Shown: positions 1-7,689, counted from the stretch's first letter. The stretch is DNA of 64,000 nucleotides from Thioalkalivibrio sp. ALJ24 (GCF_000377785.1 NZ_KB898726.1:275801-339800); one strand, 5' to 3'. Made by a program: numbers and translations. Notes: generated by a model not told the origin, from the sequence alone.

Positions 1-447
1 GTCCTCGAACGTGCCGGCGGCGGCGCCCGTGCCCTGGTCGGCCAGACCAAGGCGCCGGTTAAAGCGGCGCAGCGCACCGCTGGTGACGCCCTCGGCAATC
101 CCGCCAAGATCCTCGAACGCCTTGGTCAGCTCCTGATAGGTCTCCGCGGTCACGCCGCCTACGTCGGCGGCCTCGCTGATGGCGGCGGTCTGTTCGATGA
201 CGTTGGATGCGGTGCGGCGCAGAAGGCTCACGCCGCCGATGCCTGCGAGCGGGCCCAGGATACGGCGCACGCCACCCATGCTCTGAGCCCACACGTCCCA
301 CTCGCGGCGCGACCGGCGAATGGTCCGGTCCTTGCGCTCGATCTGGCGACCCAGACGCCGCAGCTCGCGGTCCGTCATGTGCATGGCGTTGACGGCGCCC
401 TGCGAGTCCCCCGTCAGGCGGACGCCGAAGCGAACCTCACGCGCCAT
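1..447 (-). CDS. Tail tape measure protein, N-terminal part (truncated by window edge)
   Basis: The frame reading leftward from the ATG at 447 stays open for 149 codons to the window edge. It encodes a basic, amphipathic N-terminus (MAREVRFGVRLTGDSQGAV) followed by an arginine-rich helix and a glycine/alanine segment, as in phage tape measure proteins, which set tail length and help pass DNA through the membrane. It follows the G/GT tail chaperone genes, the slot of lambda H. Only the first 149 residues are visible, and no transglycosylase domain can be checked. The call rests on position and N-terminal style. Confidence 0.8.
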   Translation of the reverse strand, partial: MAREVRFGVRLTGDSQGAVNAMHMTDRELRRLGRQIERKDRTIRRSRREWDVWAQSMGGVRRILGPLAGIGGVSLLRRTASNVIEQTAAISEAADVGGVTAETYQELTKAFEDLGGIAEGVTSGALRRFNRRLGLADQGTGAAAGTFED

Positions 448-493
448 GGGCTACACTCCCCGCATTATCCCGTTCGAATCGTGAGGCATCGAC

Positions 494-691
494 ATGACCA
501 AACCCGCCGGCGTATTCCTCCAGATCATTGGCGTGCTGATGATCCTGTACGGATTCACGGAGGCCGCAGAGGGCGGCAGCCAGTGGCCGATATGGGCCGG
601 TCTCGGGCTCCTGGTGTGGGGCGGCATCGGCATCCGCAAGCGGATTGACCAGGAGACCGGTGTCACGAAGACTGACGACGATCGGAAATGA
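494..691 (+). CDS. Small membrane protein opposite the tail operon (possible moron)
   Basis: A 65-residue protein with a hydrophobic helix near residues 8-22 (VFLQIIGVLMILYGF), a second at about 31-46, and a basic/acidic C-terminus. It lies in the gap between the T-like tail gene and the tape measure but on the opposite strand, and its last 29 bases overlap the end of the T-like gene. A GTGAGG element precedes the ATG by seven bases. The clean two-helix pattern and the otherwise unexplained 215-base gap in a tightly packed operon argue it is real. Function is unknown; immunity or superinfection exclusion is speculation. Confidence 0.55.
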   Translation: MTKPAGVFLQIIGVLMILYGFTEAAEGGSQWPIWAGLGLLVWGGIGIRKRIDQETGVTKTDDDRK

Positions 692-1336
692 TCCGGAGCG
701 TGGCTGTTTCCAGGTGCTGAACGCGCTCGAAACAGTCATCCGGGTCATCCGGGCCGTACCGCCGCAGGGCCACATCGACGCCGGCATAGTCGAGGCCGGT
801 GGCGCCGGCCATGCCCACTCTCCACTGGGTCTGGCAGCGCAGGAACACCTCCACTGCATCCCAGTTCTCCGGCCATACGTCGATCGGTTCATCCCGCTCC
901 TCTCGCTGCCTGAGTGCCGCTTTCAGTTCCGGGGATAGGTTCTGGTCGTCCGCCGCGCGCCCCCGGTCGATCAACCTGCGCGCGACGTCTTCGAGTTTTT
1001 TGCCGCACCACCCCCGGTCGATACCTCCTGCAGCGCCCGCTCCAGGGCGTGAAGCAACGGGATGGACTGTCCCAGGTACTGCTCCAGGGTCTCGCGCGAG
1101 AACGGGATCGCCGCGCCGGTGTCCGGGTCGTGTGGGCCGCTCCAGTCGACCACGTGTTCCAGCAGCAGCCCGACCGGGTCGGGCCGGCTCCCGGCGGAAA
1201 GCTGGTTCACCTGATCGGTGGAGAGCGGCCGGATCCGTGCCTCGAACTCATACGTCTCGGTCTCGCCATGGTCCGCGGCCTCCACCACCTGCACCGGCCA
1301 CCACACCGGGGCCCGTTCTTTCCGGAAGGCGCGCAT
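663..1336 (-). CDS. Tail assembly chaperone GT fusion made by -1 frameshift
   Basis: The downstream frame (663-974) encodes a DUF1799-like domain (motif GLDYAGVDVALRRYG), the usual T part of the GT chaperone in lambda-like phages, but it has no ATG and only a TTG within its overlap. The G frame carries the heptamer A AAA AAC at 995-1001, in the right phase for simultaneous -1 slippage, eight codons before its stop. After the slip, reading continues as LEDVARRLIDRG into the T frame and gives a fusion of about 224 residues. In lambda, G and GT coat the tape measure during tail assembly in a fixed ratio. The mechanism here is inferred from the heptamer and the frame geometry. Confidence 0.78.
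971..1336 (-). CDS. Tail assembly chaperone, G-like
   Basis: This 121-residue protein sits between the tail tube gene and the tape measure, the lambda G slot (140 residues). It starts with a basic stretch (MRAFRKERAP) and continues as a mixed alpha/beta acidic domain. Its ATG overlaps the stop of the tail tube gene (TGATG), so translation is probably coupled. The last codons contain a slippery heptamer that feeds the T-like frame. No strong family motif was recognised, so the assignment rests on gene order and the frameshift arrangement. Confidence 0.75.
   Translation of the reverse strand: MRAFRKERAPVWWPVQVVEAADHGETETYEFEARIRPLSTDQVNQLSAGSRPDPVGLLLEHVVDWSGPHDPDTGAAIPFSRETLEQYLGQSIPLLHALERALQEVSTGGGAAKNSKTSRAG
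995..1001 (-). promoter_or_regulatory. Slippery heptamer A AAA AAC for -1 ribosomal frameshift
   Basis: Read on the minus strand in the G frame the codons are GCA AAA AAC, an X XXY YYZ heptamer with correct phasing. The zero-frame stop (TGA at 971-973) follows after seven sense codons, and the -1 frame is open to 663. It is the only such site in the overlap between the two tail genes. Confidence 0.78.
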
Positions 1337-2487
1337 CAGGAGTACACCAGCATCAGCTCGTCATCCTCGCCGGTGGCGCGGAATCCGAGGTCATATGTGG
1401 CGATGCCGTTGCGGCTGTCGTACGGCAGCTGGGTGTACTGCGTGCGCGGCATCACCAAGCGGACACGTCGGCCCGCTCCGGTTCCGATACCCGCGGCGAT
1501 GGCCACGTAGTTGCCCTGCGACCAATCCTTGTACGGGTTGAAGTCCCCGAGGCCGGTCACCTCCGGGTCCACCGATCCTGTGGGGTCGCGCTCGGTGATC
1601 AGGAAGCCCCGGAACCCGTCTTCGGCCTGCATGTCGTTACGCGGCTGCACTTCATTCGCCATGTCGGCCTGCACGGAGTTGACGGCCACCTGCTGCATGT
1701 CGAGGTTGCCGATGGTCATCCGGGCACCCAGGGCGGGCGTGGGCACCTGGTCAAGGTATTCCCCGGAAATGGGGCCGCCCGGCGCGGGCTCCAGGTACTT
1801 GCCCGACAGGGTGAACGTGATCTGCGGGATCTCCGCGCGGGTGATATTGAGGGAGAACGTGGCACGGGCCCCGGCCACCTTGTGCAGGTTGCCGTCGAGG
1901 TCGTAGCGCAGGTAGACCGAATCCTGGTCGTTCGGGCGCGGGGAAGCGGGCCGATATACCCAGGCGTCCGCAGCGGCATCCACCGTGCCCGCCGCCTCGC
2001 TGTCCTCGCCCTCCAGTTCGTCGCTGGCGTCGGGCATCGCCTGCAGGTCGCGCAGGTACAGGGTCTTCTCTTCCGGATCCCAGTCCGCGACGGTGCCCGC
2101 GGTTTCTTCGGCGGTGGTGTTCTGCACGGTCTCGCCGCGCTTGAAGTCGCCGGACACGCTCGTCAGCACCAGACGCGCGCCGTCCTCGCGCTCGAACGCG
2201 GATGCGCGCAGCAGCACGTCGGTCTCCGGGACCTTGAGTTCGTCGTTTTCGTCCAGGCCGGCGCCGCGCAGCTCGAGCGGCAGGCTCACCTCCTGCCGGC
2301 GGTCCACCACCACATGGCCCTGCGGGGACAGGGTGTCCCGCACGGTGTCACGGGTGACGGTGTTGCCCTCGACCGTCAGCGAGAGGTCGCTGTTCGGCAG
2401 CAGGGCGACGCGGTCGGCGCCCGGGTCCTTGCCGTATTCGGTCTCCAGCGCGACGTCGACGAATCGTTTGCGGATCAGCTTCGCCAT
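1336..2487 (-). CDS. Major tail tube protein (lambda V position)
   Basis: A 383-residue protein in the V slot. It opens with MAKLIRKRFVDVALETEYG and has beta-rich segments (RATFSLNITRAEIPQITFTL) typical of tail tube subunits. It is longer than lambda V (246), with an acidic linker near residues 155-175, which may mean an added decoration domain. It should polymerise into the tube of a long non-contractile tail. The start ATG is 14 bases after the stop of the tail terminator gene, and its stop overlaps the G start. Family assignment is from position and secondary-structure feel. Confidence 0.72.
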   Translation of the reverse strand: MAKLIRKRFVDVALETEYGKDPGADRVALLPNSDLSLTVEGNTVTRDTVRDTLSPQGHVVVDRRQEVSLPLELRGAGLDENDELKVPETDVLLRASAFEREDGARLVLTSVSGDFKRGETVQNTTAEETAGTVADWDPEEKTLYLRDLQAMPDASDELEGEDSEAAGTVDAAADAWVYRPASPRPNDQDSVYLRYDLDGNLHKVAGARATFSLNITRAEIPQITFTLSGKYLEPAPGGPISGEYLDQVPTPALGARMTIGNLDMQQVAVNSVQADMANEVQPRNDMQAEDGFRGFLITERDPTGSVDPEVTGLGDFNPYKDWSQGNYVAIAAGIGTGAGRRVRLVMPRTQYTQLPYDSRNGIATYDLGFRATGEDDELMLVYS

Positions 2488-2501
2488 TGCGGTGTCCTCG
2501 G

Positions 2502-2915
2502 TTACTGCGCGCCACCGCGCAGGTGATCGGTGTATCGGAAGGTGTCCTGCCAGCGGTCGATACCGGCCTGCGGGGCCTGGGCTTCACCGCCGGCGTATTC
2601 GAGCTGGATGGCCGGGTCGGGCTGCCAGCCCAGCAGCGCCTCCAGAACCTCGGTGCGCAGGGCCTCCATGGGCTCGCCGGCTTCCTGCGGCGGATCGGCC
2701 ATCAGCAGCACGGCCACGGTGCGGGTGCGTGCCTGCCGGACCATGCCGGCCACGCCGTCTGCCTGCGCCGCGGTGTCGTTCGAGCGCAGCACGAACGCCG
2801 CGGGCAGCTCGCCGTCGACGTTCTCCACTTCGCTCAGGTCGCGCAGCAGGCGGGCACGCCCGGCCAGCGCGGGGCATTCGGCGTTCAGTCGGTCGACCAG
2901 GGCCTGCAGCTTCAC
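2502..2915 (-). CDS. Tail terminator / minor tail protein U-like
   Basis: A 137-residue protein with an N-terminal helix (MKLQALVDRLNAECPALAGR) and a central beta hairpin (RTRTVAVLLMADPP), resembling the small alpha/beta tail terminators of siphophages. It precedes the tail tube gene as U precedes V in lambda (U is 131 residues). Tail terminators cap the tube when the tape measure length is reached and provide the head-binding surface. Start and upstream stop overlap as ATGA, indicating coupled translation. Confidence 0.65.
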   Translation of the reverse strand: MKLQALVDRLNAECPALAGRARLLRDLSEVENVDGELPAAFVLRSNDTAAQADGVAGMVRQARTRTVAVLLMADPPQEAGEPMEALRTEVLEALLGWQPDPAIQLEYAGGEAQAPQAGIDRWQDTFRYTDHLRGGAQ

Positions 2916-3208
2916 GACTCTTTCCTCCCCAGCACCACGGTGGTGATGTAGCCGTCGTCCGATTCCTGCCGGTCGACGTACCAGGTGCCGGTGGACAGGG
3001 TGATACGGTCGCCGCTGCGCGGCTTCACCTGGCCGCTGCGGAAGTCGACGGTGGTGCGGCGCACGTACACGCCCCCCTCTTCCTCCGCGGGGGCGTCGAA
3101 GTGAGGCACCGCCTTCATCGACACCGGGTCACCGTCCGCCGGCAGGTACGTGGCGTCCTCGCCGAAGGCGTTGGCCATGGCGTCGTGCATGGGTCCGAAT
3201 TCGATCAT
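2912..3208 (-). CDS. Head-tail joining protein, FII-like
   Basis: A 98-residue protein starting MIEFGPMHDAMANAFGEDAT. The C-terminal part, RSGDRITLSTGTWYVDRQ then a DDGYITTVVLGR ending, matches the beta pattern of lambda FII-type connectors (rGDtl...ywVdrv.pDdG...L). FII completes the head so the tail can attach. The ATG overlaps the stop of the Z-like gene. Order here is Z then FII, the reverse of lambda. Length is close to lambda FII (117). Confidence 0.68.
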   Translation of the reverse strand: MIEFGPMHDAMANAFGEDATYLPADGDPVSMKAVPHFDAPAEEEGGVYVRRTTVDFRSGQVKPRSGDRITLSTGTWYVDRQESDDGYITTVVLGRKES

Positions 3209-3771
3209 CGGTTGGCCCTCGCGACAGCGCGGTCGATCCGCCGGCGCAGTTCGTGTTCCAGGGTCGAGAGGTAGACCTCTTCGGCGCGCTGCAGAACCTG
3301 CCGCTCGACACCGGACTCCTGCAGCATCTGCGGTACAGCGGGGCCGAACAGCTGTTCCACGGGCAGCCGCGCGGACCCCTCCCGCCGGAACAGGCGGCTC
3401 GAAGGCATGGAGCCCTGGCCGAAGAACCCGCCGGACAGCAGGCGGCGGCCGGTGGACCGGCGGACGTTCAGCGTGACCCCGCGCCGGGTCTGGCGCGCGC
3501 CGAAGCGCGACAGGGGCAGCCGGACACCGCGGGACTCGATCAGCGCCTCGGGACGCGTCCGGCTCGCGCGCGTGATACGGAATGTGCCGCGCACCTCGGC
3601 AGCGGGCACGTTGTAGACCTGTCGGATGGCGGAGCTCGCGCGGGTTCGGGTTGCCGTGGTCGCACGGTTGAGCGCCCGGGAGATCGAATCCGGAACGATC
3701 CCGATCGACACCTCGCGCGCGATGCGCTCGAGCTGCCGGATAGAGGCGCCCTGCGTGTCGAGCTCGATCAC
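3205..3771 (-). CDS. Minor tail protein Z-like
   Basis: A 188-residue, very basic protein matching lambda Z in size (192) and in its arginine-rich character. It has an amphipathic N-terminal helix (QLERIAREVSIGIVP) and a segment RALNRATTATRTRASSAIRQ typical of the Z/GPZ family, which is needed for a functional head-proximal tail end. The start ATG overlaps the stop of the upstream coiled-coil protein gene. It is the first tail gene after the lysis cassette. Confidence 0.72.
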   Translation of the reverse strand: MIELDTQGASIRQLERIAREVSIGIVPDSISRALNRATTATRTRASSAIRQVYNVPAAEVRGTFRITRASRTRPEALIESRGVRLPLSRFGARQTRRGVTLNVRRSTGRRLLSGGFFGQGSMPSSRLFRREGSARLPVEQLFGPAVPQMLQESGVERQVLQRAEEVYLSTLEHELRRRIDRAVARANR

Positions 3772-4067
3772 GCGGCACCCCCGATTCTGCCGATCAGCTC
3801 GAGGCCGCCGAACGCGCCCAGCAGGCCCCCCAGCGCTGAGGCAAGGACCATTGCGCCGGCGGCCTTCCAGCGGAGCTTCTCCAGCTCCTGCACGCGCTCG
3901 CGGAGATCCTTGATCTCCCGGGCATGACCGTTCATACGGTCGGCTCCGTTGCTCATGCGCTCTTCCACCCGCGCGAGGTTGGTGATCGCCTCGGCCATCT
4001 GATCGACCTTCGCGTCGAGCTTGTTCATGCGATCCAGGACCACATCGACCACTCGATCATCTGACAT
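3768..4067 (-). CDS. Coiled-coil protein with one C-terminal membrane segment (holin-like)
   Basis: A 99-residue protein. The start ATG at 4067 is chosen because GGAGG lies five bases upstream. Residues 1-65 form a heptad-rich coiled coil with many D/R/E residues. One hydrophobic glycine/alanine helix follows (AAGAMVLASALGGLLGAFGG) with a short tail. This layout resembles XhlA-type phage membrane proteins that act with holins. Neighbours are an M15 endolysin-like gene, a lipoprotein and a DUF1353 gene, so a role in lysis or pore formation is plausible but not shown. Confidence 0.6.
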   Translation of the reverse strand: MSDDRVVDVVLDRMNKLDAKVDQMAEAITNLARVEERMSNGADRMNGHAREIKDLRERVQELEKLRWKAAGAMVLASALGGLLGAFGGLELIGRIGGAA

Positions 4068-4521
4068 CCAAGCCTCCATCGGTTGTCTTGGGTGCAGCGG
4101 CCCGGCGCGTGTGCCGAGGACCCCGACGCCAGGCCGCCCAGCCGCCGATGCGCACGCCGGCGTAGATCGCCCAGCGGTGACGGCGCGAGACGCCCTCTGC
4201 CACCATCGCGTCCAGGAAGATGCGATCCGCGGTGCGGCGGGTGATGGGCAGGTTGTCGACGGCCTGCGCGTGGTACAGCCAGTCGTGCAGCGCGGCGCTC
4301 TGCTCTGCCCGGCCCTTCAGCCAGGCGTGCAGGAACGGGATGCGCGGGACCGAATCCCAGTCGAATTCGAAGCCGGCCGGGATGCGGATCGTGCGGTCGA
4401 TGCGTTCCGAGACGAACCGCGCGGGCCGCACGGTGCGGGACCAGCCCGGCCGCACGGCCTGGGTCACCAGGCGGTCGAGCCAAGCATCGCCGATCAGGGG
4501 ATATCCGGACGGCATGATCAT
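4057..4521 (-). CDS. DUF1353 family phage protein
   Basis: A 154-residue protein with the DUF1353 signature: IRIPAGFEFDWDSVPRIP, then AALHDWLYHA and RRTADRIFLDAM. The family is common in tailed phages and prophages, usually near lysis or tail genes, and has no settled biochemical role. It overlaps the lipoprotein gene by four bases upstream and the coiled-coil gene by about ten bases downstream, so the four lysis-region genes form one translational block. The basic C-terminus (RRGPRHTRRAAAPK) is unusual and may be non-conserved. Confidence 0.75.
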   Translation of the reverse strand: MIMPSGYPLIGDAWLDRLVTQAVRPGWSRTVRPARFVSERIDRTIRIPAGFEFDWDSVPRIPFLHAWLKGRAEQSAALHDWLYHAQAVDNLPITRRTADRIFLDAMVAEGVSRRHRWAIYAGVRIGGWAAWRRGPRHTRRAAAPKTTDGGLDVR

Positions 4522-4943
4522 CCCCGAGACTCCACCCGAGCGGCGGCGTCATCGATCCAGTCGATCACGCGCTCCACGCGTTCGACGTCGTCCGGATCCA
4601 GCAGGCCGTCGCCGATGCGGGATTCCAGCTCGGCACGCAGGGCGCCCAGCAGTTCTGCCAGCAGGGTGGCGTCGGCGAGGTCGAGGTCATCCCAGGGGAT
4701 TGCATCCTCGACTGCCTGCGCCAGGGCCTCCAGCGTGGTCTCCCCGGTGGCGACCGGGCGGATTTCCACCAGCACGTGGCGGGCGCGTTCCGCGCGGAGG
4801 CTGTCGTCCCCCAGGTAGCGCAGGGTCGCGTACTGCACGGCGGCGCGGGCACCGCCGCCCATGCGCTCGAGCGTGGCGCAGGCGCTCAGGCCCGCGGCCG
4901 CAGCCGAGGCCACAGCGGTGGCGAGAAAGCTTCGGCGGTTCAT
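4518..4943 (-). CDS. Phage lipoprotein with Tat-like signal
   Basis: A 141-residue protein beginning MNRRSFLATAVASAAAAGLSAC: an RRSFL twin-arginine-like motif, a hydrophobic alanine core and a lipobox LSAC that places Cys22 at the mature N-terminus. The remainder is acidic and helical. The sequence predicts export and lipid anchoring in the envelope. Placed between the M15 peptidase and DUF1353 genes with ATGA overlaps on both sides, it could serve as a lysis accessory or outer-membrane (spanin-like) component. No spanin partner was recognised, so function is inferred from context only. Confidence 0.62.
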   Translation of the reverse strand: MNRRSFLATAVASAAAAGLSACATLERMGGGARAAVQYATLRYLGDDSLRAERARHVLVEIRPVATGETTLEALAQAVEDAIPWDDLDLADATLLAELLGALRAELESRIGDGLLDPDDVERVERVIDWIDDAAARVESRG

Positions 4944-5488
4944 GCGTGGGCCTCCAGCATGTCGGCGATCAGCCGGTGATAGCGGGCGGGCTCATTGGCC
5001 TGCAGCACGTACTCGATCGGCTCGCGGCCGTGCCCGACCCAGGGCACACGCTGCGGCCGGGTGTCGATGTGGAACATGCAGTAATCGCCGGGCGTGCCCC
5101 GTAGCATCAGCGAGTCATAGATGCCCAGGCCGCCCACGGCCGGGTGGCGGCGGGCGATCTCCAGCACCTTGGCGGCGTGGTCCCAGTGCACGTAGAAGTC
5201 GGTCGCACGCGACAGGCGCTCGCCGCCCTGCGTGCTGTGCTGGCTGGTGCCCTCCGACCGCACATGCGCCCCGGGCTCCGGCGACGGATAGAACGGCACC
5301 CCGGCGCTGGTGCGCAGCTGGGACAGGACCAGGATCACGGATGCCTCGAGCTCGGAGAGCACGCCCTCGGGCCACTCTTCCGGCTGGAGGGCGTCGGTGA
5401 CATCGTCCTGCCAGTCGAGTTCCGAGGCCGGGATCATCCGCCCGGACTCGATCTCCGGCAGGCGCTTGTGCAGGCTGGTCAGACTCAC
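4940..5488 (-). CDS. M15-type peptidase, probable endolysin
   Basis: A 182-residue protein with the zinc-peptidase layout of the M15/hedgehog fold: SQHSTQGGERLSRATDFYV gives the SxH...D pair, and MFHIDTRPQRVPW gives the HxD-like second metal motif followed by tryptophan. Such enzymes cut peptidoglycan stem peptides and serve as phage endolysins. No signal peptide is present, so release would depend on a holin, and a holin-like protein is encoded three genes downstream. It lies three bases after the FI-like gene stop and overlaps the lipoprotein gene by four bases. Confidence 0.68.
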   Translation of the reverse strand: MSLTSLHKRLPEIESGRMIPASELDWQDDVTDALQPEEWPEGVLSELEASVILVLSQLRTSAGVPFYPSPEPGAHVRSEGTSQHSTQGGERLSRATDFYVHWDHAAKVLEIARRHPAVGGLGIYDSLMLRGTPGDYCMFHIDTRPQRVPWVGHGREPIEYVLQANEPARYHRLIADMLEAHA

Positions 5489-5491
5489 GGG

Positions 5492-5839
5492 TCAGCCCTC
5501 GCCTTCGGCCCGGCCGGAGATCTCCGCCTTGATGGCGTCGACCAGCGTGGTGCGGCCCTTGCCGCCCTCTTCCCGCTCCCGGAGCTCGACCAGCTTGCCG
5601 TCGCCAAGATCCGGCAGGATCTCGACGATCTGGTCGACGTTGTGGGCCAGGATTGCATCAGCGGCCGCGTCCAGTGCCGGCTTCGCCGATTTGGACCGGG
5701 ACGCCGCGGGGTCCTTGTACTCCCGCGCAAAGCCGCGCTCGATCAGGCTGCGGGCTTCGGCCTCGTTCAATTCGGTGACCTCGCCGGGGGCAACATCACC
5801 CCCGGCGACCACCAGCGTCACAGTGGCGGTGATCTCCAT
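5492..5839 (-). CDS. Head protein in the lambda FI position
   Basis: A 115-residue protein if started at the ATG at 5839; an in-frame upstream start at 5863 would overlap the capsid gene. N-terminal residues 1-40 form a small beta domain (ITATVTLVVAGGDVAPGEV) ending in a helix like those in phage DUF7210/FluMu-type proteins. The C-terminal part, KLVELREREEGGKGRTTL, is a basic/acidic helical region. By position it matches lambda FI, which helps the terminase engage proheads. There is little direct sequence evidence for that role. Confidence 0.6.
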   Translation of the reverse strand: MEITATVTLVVAGGDVAPGEVTELNEAEARSLIERGFAREYKDPAASRSKSAKPALDAAADAILAHNVDQIVEILPDLGDGKLVELREREEGGKGRTTLVDAIKAEISGRAEGEG

Positions 5840-5844
5840 GGTGG

Positions 5845-6870
5845 TCACCGCACCGTGACGCACATGGAGTGATTGACGCGGGTCGGCACCACCAGGGGCG
5901 CGGACTGCGACATCACGTACCGGACGGCCGGATCCTGTTCGACCCAGGATTTCGGGAAGATCGGCACGGCCTGGTAGCCGGCCGCTTCATCCCGGATGGC
6001 GCCGAACGCCTGCGCGCCCTCGAGCGCCTGACCGGACAGGATCACGGTGTGGCTCGGCAGGATCGGCTTTTCTTCGCCATCGGCCGGGTCGATGTACCAG
6101 TCGGCGTACAGGAAGAAGTTGAAACCGTCGACGGTGCCCATGTAGGTGCCGCCCTGGGCATCCGGGCCGCCCATCGACATGAGCGAGTTGTCGACCCAGC
6201 GCAGGTCGAGGCGCTTCTTGAAGTCCTCGTCCTGATTGAGCTGCTTCCAGGCTTCAACATCCAGGGTGACGTCGACCGGCTTCGCGCCGGAGGCCTGCAG
6301 GGCTTCGAGGGCCCACTTGTTCAGGTCAGCCAGCGGAGACACGCCACTCTCACCCCACCGGTCCTCGCCGGTCAGGGTCTTGGTCAGGCTGCTCTTGCGG
6401 CCGAAGTCGACCACCTGCGTCGGGTAGTCCGCTCCCTGAACAGTGACCTGACCCTTGCGCAACGCCTCAGACGCCATGACCTCCATGCGGCGCCAGACCA
6501 TTTCGTCGTGCTCCATCATGGTCTGCACCATCAGCATCTCGAGACGCTCCATCGGGCTCATGGCCCCGCCAATGGACTCACCGGCCGCGCGCTTCAGAGG
6601 ACGGTTGGGATCCCACGGCGTCTTGGCCTTGATATAGGCGGGCTTGAAGGTCTTGGTGGTATGGCCGCTCGCCTCCACCACCTTGCCGGCCACGACCGGG
6701 GACACGAACGGCGCAAGCCGACGCGTGCGATCGATCACGTCGAAGTGGATTTCCTCGCTGGTTTCGGTCTGCTCGAACGGGAAGAACCGATCCAGGAGGA
6801 AAGTCGACGGGCGCTTCAGGCTTTCCCGAATGCCCATCATGTAGTTTGTGGAAAAGAGCATGTTATCCAT
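5845..6870 (-). CDS. Major capsid protein E
   Basis: A 341-residue protein, exactly the length of lambda gpE, starting MDNMLFSTNYMMGIRESLKR. It has the family motifs LLDRFFPFEQTETSEEIHFD and RRLAPFVSPVVAGKV near the N-terminus, then KPAYIKAKTPWDPNRPL. It forms the HK97-fold shell. The upstream neighbour encodes a D-like decoration protein and, beyond it, the portal and protease genes, completing a lambda-type head module. The C-terminal CVTVR region overlaps no other start. Confidence 0.95.
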   Translation of the reverse strand: MDNMLFSTNYMMGIRESLKRPSTFLLDRFFPFEQTETSEEIHFDVIDRTRRLAPFVSPVVAGKVVEASGHTTKTFKPAYIKAKTPWDPNRPLKRAAGESIGGAMSPMERLEMLMVQTMMEHDEMVWRRMEVMASEALRKGQVTVQGADYPTQVVDFGRKSSLTKTLTGEDRWGESGVSPLADLNKWALEALQASGAKPVDVTLDVEAWKQLNQDEDFKKRLDLRWVDNSLMSMGGPDAQGGTYMGTVDGFNFFLYADWYIDPADGEEKPILPSHTVILSGQALEGAQAFGAIRDEAAGYQAVPIFPKSWVEQDPAVRYVMSQSAPLVVPTRVNHSMCVTVR

Positions 6871-6885
6871 TGGTCAGTCTCCTGA

Positions 6886-7257
6886 TCAGGCGGCCTGGAC
6901 CGGCATGAGGATGATTCCCTTCTCGCGCAGGCCCTCCCGGATGCTCTCCAGGTCGTGACCGTCGCCAAGGGTGAGAGCGGGCTCGGCAAAGTCGCCGCGG
7001 CTGTAGGCGATCGCGGCGGTGTCGCCGCCGGTGGCGTCGACGTCCTGCGCGAGGATCAGGTCCGGCGTCTCGCTGCCGTCGTCAGCCGCAGACTTCGAAA
7101 GCAGGTGTTTGCCGTCTCCGTCCTTGCCGATGACGGCACCGCGCTTGAGTTCCTGCCCGTCCTTCACGGTGATGGAGCGCGCCACCAGAAGGTGGGCATT
7201 GCCGGCGACGAGAATGTCGTTCTCGAAGTCGGAGCTATCGAACATTGCGTGGCTCAT
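6886..7257 (-). CDS. Head decoration protein D
   Basis: A 123-residue protein of the lambda gpD / HDPD family (lambda D is 110). It contains DILVAGNAHLLVARSITVKDG, a glycine-rich stretch and the C-terminal helix LREKGIILMPVQAA. Trimers of this protein clamp the expanded capsid and stabilise packaged DNA. It lies directly before the capsid gene, as in lambda, with 15 bases between them. Confidence 0.88.
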   Translation of the reverse strand: MSHAMFDSSDFENDILVAGNAHLLVARSITVKDGQELKRGAVIGKDGDGKHLLSKSAADDGSETPDLILAQDVDATGGDTAAIAYSRGDFAEPALTLGDGHDLESIREGLREKGIILMPVQAA

Positions 7258-7272
7258 TGGTCGTTCCTCCGG

Positions 7273-7689
7273 TTAGTGGGCCGAGCCCTGGAAACGGGCG
7301 ACGGCGGCCTTGGCCGCGGCGCGTTCGTCCCAGTCGCCGGATTCGGTGTCGGCGCCGATGTCATGGCCGTTGGTGTGGGCCAGGCTCGGCAGACGGCTGG
7401 TTTCGAGCGTGGCCGGCACCGGCGCCGCATCCATCACGCTCTTGGCCACATCGAGGGACAGGCCCTGTTCGATGCAGGTCTTGGCCATGCCGATGTCGCG
7501 GCCTTCGTCCTGGGCATGCGCCAGAATCCCGGCGACGCGGGCCTTCTCTTCCTCGCGGCCCTGTTCCAGGCCGGCGGCCAGACCTTCGGCGTGCGCTTCG
7601 GCGCGGGCGGCTTCGAGGGCTTCGTTCGAGTTGGCGGCATCGGGCTGCTGGGTATCGCCCGCCGCCTTGGTCTTGTCAGTCATGGTCAT
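7273..7689 (-). CDS. Nested scaffold protein, Nu3-like (internal start in the protease gene)
   Basis: Within the protease frame an ATG at 7689 is preceded by AGAGGAC, a good ribosome binding site five to eight bases upstream. The resulting 138-residue protein starts MTMTDKTKAAGDT and consists of the charged helical C-terminal domain (ALEAARAEAHAEGLAAGLEQ). Lambda makes its scaffold Nu3 in exactly this way from inside gene C. The internal site is seen in the sequence. Its use is inferred from lambda biology. Confidence 0.68.
   Translation of the reverse strand: MTMTDKTKAAGDTQQPDAANSNEALEAARAEAHAEGLAAGLEQGREEEKARVAGILAHAQDEGRDIGMAKTCIEQGLSLDVAKSVMDAAPVPATLETSRLPSLAHTNGHDIGADTESGDWDERAAAKAAVARFQGSAH

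Noticed and set aside
799-2526. 575-codon plus-strand frame over the tail tube and chaperone genes
   Set aside because: Arginine/proline/serine-rich shadow of the minus-strand genes. It contradicts the lambda-like order and the frameshift pair.
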